Assembly (NCBI RefSeq): GCF_026278345.1
Contig: NZ_CP111085.1
Span: forward strand, 3,923,501-3,987,500
From: Tellurirhabdus rosea
Lineage (GTDB): Bacteria > Bacteroidota > Bacteroidia > Cytophagales > Spirosomataceae
Direction: 5' to 3'
Length of the DNA: 64,000 nucleotides
A program made the translations under genes and the position numbers. The notes under the pieces are model-generated. The model did not search any database, was not told the origin of the DNA, and saw only the letters and a list, made by a program, of their open reading frames with translations. Numbering within the stretch: position 1 is the first letter of the stretch; each line of letters opens with the position of its first letter. This document shows, piece by piece, positions 33,272-40,903 of the stretch.

Positions 33272-34324
33272 ATGAAACAGACTTTCCTAAGCCTTTGGCT
33301 GATAATCGGTTTGCTGGCGGCACCCCCGCTGTTGGCTCAGACCGATTCCACCCAAACGTCATCGACGGAAGAACTCAATTTTGATGAGTTCGGGGATGCC
33401 GACGATAAAAAGGTCAGAACCTTCTGCACCCAGAAAGTGCTGTACCTAAGCCCGACCAAGCTGATTTCGGTCGGCTACGAAGGTCAGGGCAGCTTTGATC
33501 TGGCGGCCTACGGAGCGCACGACAATACGACGGCCCTGCGGGAGCAGGAAGCGCCGGTTCGGGGATACCGCGGGCTGCGGCTGGGCTTTAACTCGCCGGT
33601 GATTTCCCGCTCCAGCTTTATCCTGAACCTCGGGCTGACCTACTGGAACACGGGCCTCCGTGACCTGCAGACCGAGCGGTCGCGGTTCTTCAACGCCCTC
33701 GACCACGGATTGCGGAGCACCGGCATCAACGCCACCGTCTTCAAGCCCCTCGACAACCGGCACTTCCTGATTTTCCAGGCGAGCGCCGACGTGAACGGCA
33801 ACTACCGCCGTCTGGACGAACTGAACATCGGGAAATCGACTACGTACAGCGGCACGGCCATCTACGGCTGGAAGCCCGACGACAATTTTATGTGGGGACT
33901 GGGCCTGACCCGCACCTACCGGGCCGGTCAGCTGTTGCACATTCCGGTGCTGTTCTACAACCGGACCTTCAATCAGAAATGGGGTGTGGAGGCCATATTC
34001 CCGGCCCGCGTCAATCTGCGGCGCAGTTTCGGGACGCAATCGCTCCTGATGCTGGGCTATGAAATCGAAGGGAATGCCTACTATCTCGGCCGCGTCAACG
34101 ACAGCGACCTTTTTGTGCGTCGGGGCGAGCTGAAACCGCGCATCACGTTCGAGCGGCAGCTGTCGGGCTTTGTCTGGCTATCGGCCCAACTGGGCTACCG
34201 CTACAACTGGCGATTCGACGCTTTTGCCACGCAGAACCCCGCCCGAAACGAAAAGCCAATCTTCGAAAACCGCCTCGGCAACCCGCTCTATTTCAACGTA
34301 AGCCTCAACCTGGTAAGCCCTTAG
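33272..34324 (+). CDS. DUF6268-like outer-membrane beta-barrel protein
   Basis: 350 residues with a signal peptide ending PPLLAQ. The body consists of alternating hydrophobic and polar strands with aromatic ends (VISVGYEGQGSFDLAAY, WKPDDNFMWGLGLTRTYRAG, LGYRYNW) and the C-terminus is FNVSLNLVSP, typical of a barrel. The order of the conserved parts fits DUF6268. No substrate or partner can be named. A perfect-consensus promoter lies upstream and a long hairpin directly downstream. Confidence 0.75.
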   Translation: MKQTFLSLWLIIGLLAAPPLLAQTDSTQTSSTEELNFDEFGDADDKKVRTFCTQKVLYLSPTKLISVGYEGQGSFDLAAYGAHDNTTALREQEAPVRGYRGLRLGFNSPVISRSSFILNLGLTYWNTGLRDLQTERSRFFNALDHGLRSTGINATVFKPLDNRHFLIFQASADVNGNYRRLDELNIGKSTTYSGTAIYGWKPDDNFMWGLGLTRTYRAGQLLHIPVLFYNRTFNQKWGVEAIFPARVNLRRSFGTQSLLMLGYEIEGNAYYLGRVNDSDLFVRRGELKPRITFERQLSGFVWLSAQLGYRYNWRFDAFATQNPARNEKPIFENRLGNPLYFNVSLNLVSP

Positions 34325-34329
34325 CAGAA

Positions 34330-34433
34330 TTAAAAGTGAAAAATTAAAAGTTAAAAGTTAAAAGTAGGGCTCTGCCATCTCAAATCCTGGATGTGCAGAG
34401 CCCTACTTTTAACTTTTAATTTTTCACTTTTAA
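34330..34433. repeat. Word-repeat hairpin between convergent genes
   Basis: The left arm (34330-34374) and right arm (34396-34433) pair over 38 nt without a mismatch; the left arm carries one more TTAAAAG unit. The inner stem is AGGGCTCTG/CAGAGCCCT. It fills the space between the stop codons of the DUF6268 gene and the DUF2147 gene and overlaps the stop codon of the latter. Confidence 0.92.
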
Positions 34434-34885
34434 CTATTTTTCTTAATCTGCCGCTTCCACACGTCTGTCCGGCCGAAGAGGGAAACGCCGATGAAGCCGC
34501 GGACTTCGAGGGTGTTTTCGTCCACCAGTTTCATTTCGCAGGCGTAGTCGTTGCCGGTTTTGGGGTCGTAGATGCGGCCTTCTTCCCATTTGCCTTCGCC
34601 TTTGAAGAGGAAGTCACGCAGGTTTTCGAGGCCTTTCAGGGGGCGGTCGCGAAGTTTTTCGTCCGGGTTGTTGATGTCCGTTCGGGGAGTTCCGTCGGGG
34701 TTGGTGGGCACTTTCAGCCAGACGATCCGGCCAAAGTACTTGTCGCCTTTTTTGTAAATCTGCACCATGCCGGTTCCTTCCCCGTTTTTCCATACACCCA
34801 GTACCGCATCCGGATTGGCCCAGGCCGGGACGTGGAGAAACAGCAACAGCAGACAGCCAAACACCCAGTTTACGCGCTTCGTCAT
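34430..34885 (-). CDS. DUF2147 family protein
   Basis: 151 residues with a signal peptide ending VPAWA. Matches the DUF2147 lipocalin-like pattern: VLGVWKNGEGTGMVQIYKKG at the start, DLRDRPLKGLENL-like middle (here EKLRDRPLKGLENLRDF), then YDPKTGNDYACEM and a final LFGRTDVWKR. It should be a small periplasmic beta-barrel protein. The function of the family is not settled. Single gene; its stop lies in the hairpin. The 236-nt space upstream contains an AT-rich stretch but no clear promoter consensus. Confidence 0.88.
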   Translation of the reverse strand: MTKRVNWVFGCLLLLFLHVPAWANPDAVLGVWKNGEGTGMVQIYKKGDKYFGRIVWLKVPTNPDGTPRTDINNPDEKLRDRPLKGLENLRDFLFKGEGKWEEGRIYDPKTGNDYACEMKLVDENTLEVRGFIGVSLFGRTDVWKRQIKKNS

Positions 34886-35120
34886 ATTTCTGTGATTTTT
34901 AAATTGATGGGGTAAAATTATACTTACTAATTTAAAAGTAAAACTTTTAGTTTGTAGACGACAACTTTTGAGTTGTTTGCCTTTTTTCTGAAATAAACAG
35001 GATTATAAAGTAGGGGTAGCGGGAGGTAACAGTGTCCTGAACGCACCGGGTCGGCCGGCCGGCTGCGGCTTTTTCTCTGAAAGTTTTTTACATTTAACGA
35101 CAACACGAACCTTCTCTACC

Positions 35121-36335
35121 ATGCAATCCGCGCTTCCTTCCTATTCGTCGGTCGGACAATCGGCCGAACGGGCCGTTGACTGGCGACTCGGCATTCCGAC
35201 CTACATCTATGCCATTGTCTTCTCGTCGCTCTGCATTGTGTGGGGGCTGCTCTGGGACATCATGTGGCACATCAGCATTGGCCGTGACGGGCTTTTTTCG
35301 CCGCCGCACCTGCTGATTTACGTCGGCGCGGTCGTCGCGGGGCTGTTTTCCGGCTTCAAGATTCTGCAACTGACTTTTCTCAGAAACCACCCCGGACGGG
35401 CCGAATCGGTGCGGTTCTGGGGCGTTTTCCACGGTTCGCTGGGGGCGCTTTTCTGCGTCTGGGGCGCGATTGCCATGCTCACCTCGGCCCCCTTCGACGA
35501 CTGGTGGCACAACACTTACGGGCTGGACGTCGAAATCCTGACCCCGCCGCATACGGTGCTGGTGCTGGGCATGATGATGGCGCAGTTTGGTGCCATGATC
35601 GGGGTGCTGGCTCTGCAAAACCGGAGCCGGGAAGGACTGATCGAAAACAAGGGTCGGGAAATGCGACTGCGCTGGCTGTTCACGATTTCGGCCGGACTGC
35701 TGCTGAGCGTCCTGTACACGCTTTTTTCGGAAAACATGGGCCGCTGGGCTTCCCACGATTCGGCGTATTACATCACGGCTGCGGTCATCTTTCCGTTTTT
35801 TCTGCTGGCGGTCGGTCGGGCGTCGCTGCTGCGGTATCCCATCACGAGCATCACGGCCTTTTACATGCTGACCATCCTGATTCCCAACTGGATTTTGCCC
35901 CTGTTTCCCGCCACCCCGCGTCTGGGGCCGGTCATGAACCCGATCACGCATTACCAGGCGTTTATGTTTCCGCTGCTGCTGCCGGTGCCGGGCTTCGTGC
36001 TGGATGTACTCATGCGGCGCTATTCCGGAAAGCTGAACGACTGGCTGCTGGCGGCGCTGACCGGGGCCGCCTTTGTGGCCGTTTTTGGGGCGGTTCAGTG
36101 GAATTTTGGCGGGTTTCTGCAAGAATCGCCCTACGCCCGGAACGGATTTTTCCTGAGCGATGCCTGGGCGTACGACAACGATCCGAACTGGCCTTACCGC
36201 TACAAATTCCACCCGTACTGGGGCGATACGGTGGCGCAGTTCTGGCAGGGCATCGGCATTGCTCTAATTGCGGCGATGGTCTCGGCCCGGATTGGGCTGC
36301 TGTGGGGCAACTGGATGAAACGGGTTCAACGGTAA
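35121..36335 (+). CDS. Multi-pass membrane protein with duplicated His motif
   Basis: 404 residues, about nine or ten membrane helices, no recognised family. Two similar segments are notable: DIMWHISIGRDGLFSPPHLL at about 45-70 and DDWWHNTYGLDVEILTPPHT at about 128-150. Both have the spacing D-x2-W-H ... D-x4-PPH followed by a hydrophobic helix with Gly. Paired histidines at helix ends suggest bound metal or haem. It starts an apparent two-gene unit with the His/Met-rich protein 34 nt downstream. Membrane role only by inference. Confidence 0.75.
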   Translation: MQSALPSYSSVGQSAERAVDWRLGIPTYIYAIVFSSLCIVWGLLWDIMWHISIGRDGLFSPPHLLIYVGAVVAGLFSGFKILQLTFLRNHPGRAESVRFWGVFHGSLGALFCVWGAIAMLTSAPFDDWWHNTYGLDVEILTPPHTVLVLGMMMAQFGAMIGVLALQNRSREGLIENKGREMRLRWLFTISAGLLLSVLYTLFSENMGRWASHDSAYYITAAVIFPFFLLAVGRASLLRYPITSITAFYMLTILIPNWILPLFPATPRLGPVMNPITHYQAFMFPLLLPVPGFVLDVLMRRYSGKLNDWLLAALTGAAFVAVFGAVQWNFGGFLQESPYARNGFFLSDAWAYDNDPNWPYRYKFHPYWGDTVAQFWQGIGIALIAAMVSARIGLLWGNWMKRVQR

Positions 36336-36369
36336 ACAGGTGGGAATTAAGAGTTAAGAATTAAGAATT

Positions 36370-38037
36370 ATGAATAATTGGAAAAGCGGGCTCCTTGCCC
36401 TTATCATAACTGCTCTTTTTTTCTTTCAACTGGTGAATCCGGTTCTGGCGCATGTCGGTAGTCCGGGGGTGCTGGTTCAGAAGCAGGCGGGCAAATACCG
36501 GGTGCTGGTCAGTGTGGAGCCGCCGGACGTGGTGCCGGGGACGGCCAAAGTAACGATGATTGTTGAAGAAGGCCGCGTGAACGCCGTGCTGGCGCGACCG
36601 ATCTACTTCCGGACGGGCGACGAAGGCGCGCCGGTGCACGACGAGTTGAAAGCCGTTGAGAAAGGCCGTTTCGAAGGCGTGGTCTGGTTCATGGACAGCG
36701 GCTCGACCTCGGTCGAACTGCAACTCGACGGGCCGGACGGGAAGGCGACGGTGGTCGCTCCGGTGGTGGCCGTCGCAACGGCCGTACGGACCATGCCCGC
36801 CGGAACCGGGGCCGGGCTGGCGGCGCTGGGACTGCTGCTGGTGGTGCTCATGATTACCATCGTGGGGGCCAGTCTCTCCGACGGCACCCTCAAACCGGGA
36901 CTGGCGCCGCCGACCGCTTTTCGCCGCAAACGGATGGTCGGTATGGCGATCGGCACGGTGGTGATGGTCCTGATTCTGGCGGGCTGGCGAAGCTGGTGGA
37001 ATGCCGAAACGGAAGAGTATCTGAGCTTTAACCTCTACAAGCCGATGCCCATGACGGCCAAAGCCGTGCCGGAAAACGGGACGGTAGCCCTGACGCTCAC
37101 GCTGGATACCACCGGATTTGCGCACAACTGGCAGCGCCGCCGGGCGCTCAGTTTCATGGTGCCGGATCACGGCAAACTGATGCACGCCTTTCTGGTTCGG
37201 GTGCCGGGGCTGGATGCTTTCGCCCATCTGCACCCCGACCGGCGCGACACCACGCATTTTAGGTCGGCTTTGCCCAATCTGCCGGGCGGAAAATACCTGC
37301 TGTATGCCGACGTGGTCTACCGAAGCGGCTATACCGAAACGCTGACCGACACGGTGGAACTGCCTTTTCTGAAACAATCCGCCGCGCAGGCCGCCGCCCG
37401 GAAGCCGTCCGACGCCGACGACAGCTGGCTTCTTACCGAGCCTATGGGCGTCAAATCGAACGCGGTAGGCGTGCCGCACCTCGACGACGACATGGTGCTC
37501 TGCGGAAAACCCGGTGCCAGTACCAAGCTGGAGGACGGCAGTACGATGTTCTGGAACGACAAGCCGCAGACGGTGCAGGCCGGTAAACTGTACACCCTGA
37601 AGTTTGCCGTGGCCGACGAGCGGGGCAAACCCGCGCCGCTGGAGCCGTACCTCGGCATGAACGGCCACGCGGCCATTATTCGTTCGGACGGGACGGTGTA
37701 CATCCACCTGCACCCCGTCGGGACGTATTCGATGGCGGCCGAAGAGTCGATGACCGGCCGCATTGCCGACACCAGCCGGGCCTTCCATTTCCCCGACCCC
37801 AAACGCTTCCGCGACAGTGTAGACACCTTCGTCGCCAGCCTGAAAACCATGCCCGAAGCGCAGAAAAACAAGCTGCTGATGGCCGCTATGCCGGGCATGA
37901 ACCACGACATGAAAGTCGCCAACATGGTCGCGTTCCCGTACGCCTTCCCGCGCTCCGGCCACTACCGCATCTGGGTCCAGGTCCGCCGCCTGGGCAAAGT
38001 GCAGACAGGCGCGTTTGATGTACAGGTAAAGGACTGA
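36370..38037 (+). CDS. Membrane-anchored His/Met-rich periplasmic protein, possible metal handling
   Basis: 555 residues: signal peptide ending PVLAH, a beta domain (30-130), two membrane helices at about 155-175 and 190-210, and a large periplasmic part. The latter holds two related motifs, MHAFLVRVPGLDAFAHLHPD (about 273) and GHAAIIRSDGTVYIHLHPVG (about 436), like those in YtkA-type and heavy-metal-associated proteins, and a Met/His stretch AMPGMNHDMK near 513 that resembles copper ligands. The context (34 nt after the His-motif membrane protein) suggests one metal-related system, perhaps copper. The start lies within a short word repeat (TTAAGAA units, 36346-36369). Confidence 0.7.
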   Translation: MNNWKSGLLALIITALFFFQLVNPVLAHVGSPGVLVQKQAGKYRVLVSVEPPDVVPGTAKVTMIVEEGRVNAVLARPIYFRTGDEGAPVHDELKAVEKGRFEGVVWFMDSGSTSVELQLDGPDGKATVVAPVVAVATAVRTMPAGTGAGLAALGLLLVVLMITIVGASLSDGTLKPGLAPPTAFRRKRMVGMAIGTVVMVLILAGWRSWWNAETEEYLSFNLYKPMPMTAKAVPENGTVALTLTLDTTGFAHNWQRRRALSFMVPDHGKLMHAFLVRVPGLDAFAHLHPDRRDTTHFRSALPNLPGGKYLLYADVVYRSGYTETLTDTVELPFLKQSAAQAAARKPSDADDSWLLTEPMGVKSNAVGVPHLDDDMVLCGKPGASTKLEDGSTMFWNDKPQTVQAGKLYTLKFAVADERGKPAPLEPYLGMNGHAAIIRSDGTVYIHLHPVGTYSMAAEESMTGRIADTSRAFHFPDPKRFRDSVDTFVASLKTMPEAQKNKLLMAAMPGMNHDMKVANMVAFPYAFPRSGHYRIWVQVRRLGKVQTGAFDVQVKD

Positions 38038-38120
38038 CTGAATGATTGAGTGACTGACTGACTGAATTGCTCCGTTAAGCTGACCTCTGCGGAGCAATTC
38101 AGTCACTCAATCATTCAGTC
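38036..38120. repeat. Word-repeat hairpin between convergent genes
   Basis: The arms pair as GACTGAATGATTGAGTGACTG...AATTGCTCCG with the complement at 38090-38120; the left arm has 8 extra bases (two ACTG units), otherwise there is no mismatch. The first unit at each end supplies the TGA stop of the gene on that side. Confidence 0.92.
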
Positions 38121-38907
38121 ATTCCAAAGGAAAGTACATCCGTTTCAGCCACAGGCTCAGGCCATCCAGGCCGGGGAAGAGGACGCGTTCGTTGATGTTG
38201 GCCTGGTCGAGTTTGTCGCGGATTTCCCATTTGAGGCTGGCGGGAACGATGATGCGGCGGCACAGGTCGGGATGCGATTCCAGCCAGGTGTCCATGCCGA
38301 TGGCGGGGCTGGAAAGGACCGAAAACATGGCGTACTGGTTCACGATGCGGTCGTCGAGCGAAGGAGGTTCGAAGAATAGAGCGAACGGGTCGGCCTCGCC
38401 GGAAAGCCGGTCGAAAGCCACCAGCGATTCGATCTCGGTTAGCATTTCCACCGTAAAAATATCGGCTCCTTCGCAGGTCAGCTTGTTCTTCAGGGCTTCG
38501 GGCAGGCATTCGTGCGCCCGGCGGTAATTGACGCACCAGATCAGGCCATCCCGGTCGTACATGTCAATGGACGCCGTCAGAAAGTGCAGGGCCACCAGCG
38601 GCGAAAAGGTCCAGTCGAGCAGCCGCGTGGGCAGTCCGTGGTGCTGGGCCACCGAAAGCCAGTGCCAGTACGAATCACGCTGCACGACATCGCGGTGGGC
38701 GTATTTTTTGAAATTCCGGAGAAGGTGCCCTTCCAGGTCGGCGTAGTTTCCCCCGAGCCGCATCAGGGACGTGGCCAGATTATACTGAACATCGGGAAGG
38801 CCCCGGAAAGCAAACGGCGAGCGGAACCGCCGGATGTCGGGCATCCAGGCCCCTTCGTAAAGGGCATCCATCAGGTCATTCCAGCTCGAAATCCGGGTCT
38901 CCTCCAT
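38119..38907 (-). CDS. FRG-domain protein
   Basis: 262 residues. The FRG motif itself is FAFRGLPD at about 32-39, followed by the conserved segments LLRNFKKYA, SVAQHHGLPTRLLDWTFSPLVALHF (about 84-109) and VNQYAMFSV near 191. The QHHGLPTRLLDWT block is the strongest signature of the domain. No membrane or signal segments. FRG proteins occur in mobile and defence-related regions and are suspected nucleic-acid or ribosyl-active effectors, but no activity is proven for this type. Single gene; its TGA stop is provided by the hairpin. Confidence 0.9.
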   Translation of the reverse strand: MEETRISSWNDLMDALYEGAWMPDIRRFRSPFAFRGLPDVQYNLATSLMRLGGNYADLEGHLLRNFKKYAHRDVVQRDSYWHWLSVAQHHGLPTRLLDWTFSPLVALHFLTASIDMYDRDGLIWCVNYRRAHECLPEALKNKLTCEGADIFTVEMLTEIESLVAFDRLSGEADPFALFFEPPSLDDRIVNQYAMFSVLSSPAIGMDTWLESHPDLCRRIIVPASLKWEIRDKLDQANINERVLFPGLDGLSLWLKRMYFPLE

Positions 38908-39028
38908 GCGTCAGTCCATTTCTGTACTGGACCAACCTGGCTCCCCGTGCTTTTGTTGAAAGTAGCCTCCGAAAGCTATTTACTTTTCCCGAAAAAAGGC
39001 AGATTTTAGCGGGAAACCGACCCTGACC

Positions 39029-39859
39029 ATGAAATCGTTGTGCTTCTTCTTTCTGATGCTGCTGGCGTCTCCGCTCCTGGCGCAGCCGTCTTCCCCTGTA
39101 GGCATCCAGCTGTACACGTTCCGCGAACAGTTCAAGGCCGACGTGCCCGGTACGCTGGCGAAGGTCCGGGCGATGGGCTTCCGCGAGGTCGAAACGGCGG
39201 GAACGTTCGGGTTGCCGGTGGCTGAATTCCGGAAGCTGCTGGACCAGAGCGGCCTGAAAGTAATCGGCAGCAGCGCGGAATTTGCGGATCTGGAACGCAA
39301 TGTCCCGGCCGTCATCCAGCAGGCGAAGGCGCTGGGAGCGAAGTACGTCACCTGTTTCTGGATTCCGCATAACGGCGATACGTTTACCAAACAGGACGCC
39401 GACCGGGCCGTCGAGACGTTCAATACCGCCGGGCGGCTCCTGCGCGACAACGGCCTTTCGCTCTGTTATCACCTGCACGGCTACGAGTTTCAGAAGTTCG
39501 AGAACCGCTCGTTCTTTGAATATTTTGTGGAGCAGTTCGATCCCAAATACGTCAATTTTGAAATGGATGTCTTTTGGGTGAAACACCCCGGACAGGACCC
39601 CATCGTGCTGCTGCAAAACTACCCCAAACGCTTTCCGCTCGTTCACCTGAAAGACCGTCGGCCCGGCACCCCCGGCAACGCCACCGGTCAGGCGGATGTA
39701 GAGACGAACGTCGTGCTCGGTCAGGGCGACATCGGCATCAGCGACATCATGAAAGCGGCCCGTAAGGCCGGGGTGAAGCATTTTTTCATCGAAGATGAGT
39801 CCTCGCGTTCGCTGGAGCAGGTGCCGCAGAGTGTGGCGTTCCTGCGGACGGTGATGTAA
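39029..39859 (+). CDS. Secreted sugar phosphate isomerase/epimerase-like TIM barrel
   Basis: 276 residues with a signal peptide ending PLLAQ. The barrel belongs to the AP-endonuclease 2 / xylose isomerase-like family: GIQLYTFREQF at the start, LCYHLHGYEF (metal-binding His) near 152, VNFEMDVFWVKHPG near 176 and FPLVHLKDRRP near 208, FFIEDESS near 253. Such proteins isomerise or epimerise sugars in the periplasm of Bacteroidota. The substrate is unknown. A small membrane protein gene follows after 12 nt, so they are probably co-transcribed. Confidence 0.9.
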   Translation: MKSLCFFFLMLLASPLLAQPSSPVGIQLYTFREQFKADVPGTLAKVRAMGFREVETAGTFGLPVAEFRKLLDQSGLKVIGSSAEFADLERNVPAVIQQAKALGAKYVTCFWIPHNGDTFTKQDADRAVETFNTAGRLLRDNGLSLCYHLHGYEFQKFENRSFFEYFVEQFDPKYVNFEMDVFWVKHPGQDPIVLLQNYPKRFPLVHLKDRRPGTPGNATGQADVETNVVLGQGDIGISDIMKAARKAGVKHFFIEDESSRSLEQVPQSVAFLRTVM

Positions 39860-39871
39860 GCCCAAACCGTC

Positions 39872-40333
39872 ATGGCAACGTTCCGGAAGTTTCTGCCCGG
39901 CTTCAGGGCCATCTGTCTCACCATCGGAATCCTCGACGTGCTGATGGCCGGAAGCCTTTTTGCGAAGGGACTGATGGTCAGTATGGCCGAATTCAGAGTG
40001 CCGCAGCCTACGCTCGATTCCCCGCACTACCACAACGCCATTGAGTGGGTCTACACGCACATGATCGTGCTGGGGCTGGTCCTGATTGTGCTGGGTCTGT
40101 ATGGCGAAGGGCAGCGGTTCAGGCGCTGGATGGCAAGGCTGCTGTTTGTCGTTCACGCCTATTACACCTACCTCGATTTCCGTTATTCCGATTCAGCGCT
40201 GGGCAACGGCCTTTACCAGGGCCCGGCTTCGGTTTTTCCGGCCCTTTTCGGCTTGTTTGCCACGCTGCTTTTTCTGCGGCTGGTAATCTGGGAAGATGAG
40301 CCCGTGGAGAAACGGGAGCGTGTCACAGCTTAA
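39872..40333 (+). CDS. Small four-helix membrane protein
   Basis: 153 residues with four membrane helices (about 14-35, 62-82, 88-105, 122-142) and a charged C-terminus. No family recognised. The second helix is preceded by YHNAIEWVYTHM, with histidines that could bind a ligand. It lies 12 nt after the isomerase-like gene and converges with the truncated PIN gene, 2 nt apart. Confidence 0.75.
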   Translation: MATFRKFLPGFRAICLTIGILDVLMAGSLFAKGLMVSMAEFRVPQPTLDSPHYHNAIEWVYTHMIVLGLVLIVLGLYGEGQRFRRWMARLLFVVHAYYTYLDFRYSDSALGNGLYQGPASVFPALFGLFATLLFLRLVIWEDEPVEKRERVTA

Positions 40334-40335
40334 CG

Positions 40336-40647
40336 TCAGGCTACCGCTGGGTTGCGGTGATTGGGAAATAACGGGACGGAAGAATAAGTACTTATATGGT
40401 CGTTGCTAATGGACAAAATACCGAATTCATCACGGACCGTTTGCTGTATCAATTCCTCAATTGAGAGTTTGAATTCGGGTGGCTTGCTGCCTACTTTCAT
40501 TTTGATGGCAATCTCAAAAAAACTGACCTGCGAAACCCATATTTCGTTTGTTCCATCTTCTATAATCAACCGAACCCGTTCCGGCAGCAGCGTAGGGTCT
40601 TTCTGGAACCAGAGCAACACCTGGGTATCAATTAAGTAGGCAGGCAT
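40336..40647 (-). pseudogene. PIN-domain (VapC-type) toxin, C-terminally truncated
   Basis: 103 residues, about 25-30 fewer than usual for this branch. The N-terminus is normal: MPAYLIDTQVLLWF with the first catalytic Asp at residue 7, then SQVSFFEIAIKMKVG with the second acidic residue. The chain stops at PLFPNHRNPAVA, where relatives continue with HRDPFDRLLIAQA and the last acidic residues. So the nuclease site is incomplete, and the toxin is probably inactive. Neither of the other frames restores the end. The truncation point abuts the convergent gene at 40333. The antitoxin gene lies 7 nt upstream. Confidence 0.75.
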
Positions 40648-40654
40648 AGGCAGA

Positions 40655-40860
40655 TTACATGTAATCCTTTAAATCATCCAGAGGCTCGTTAAAGTCATTC
40701 GGCACGTGGATTTGGCCTTTCAGGGAGCCTCCAACGCGCCTTGCAGGCTTTTCAACTTCTTCCAGAAACGTAACCATGACTTTTACTTTTTTTGCGTTGG
40801 CGGCGTTTCGGTCCATTGAATCTGGCCATTCTCGTAGATGCCCGCGGTGGTTGTCAGCAT
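40655..40860 (-). pseudogene. VapB-like/DUF2281-type antitoxin, split by a -1 frameshift at A7
   Basis: Frame 1 runs from the ATG at 40860 to a TAA at 40783 (25 residues, MLTTTAGIYENGQIQWTETP...). The frame shifted by -1 continues to 40655 and ends GQIHVPNDFNEPLDDLKDYM, the classic tail of small DUF2281-like antitoxins. Joined, they give about 68 residues, the normal size. The join lies on CAA AAA AAG TAA, which contains the A-AAA-AAG slippery heptamer in the correct phase. It may be a mutation in the A run, a programmed frameshift, or separate translation from the ATG at 40777 (40 residues). The truncated toxin gene follows after 7 nt, so decay is the simplest reading. Confidence 0.7.
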
Positions 40861-40903
40861 GGTTTTCGCTTTTACCGTTTACCTAAATATAACGGATACG
40901 GGC

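Noticed and set aside
35018-35080. GC-rich palindrome GGTCGGCCGGCCGG before the membrane-protein gene as a terminator or operator
   Set aside because: Short, without a clear T run or second copy; probably chance in GC-rich sequence.
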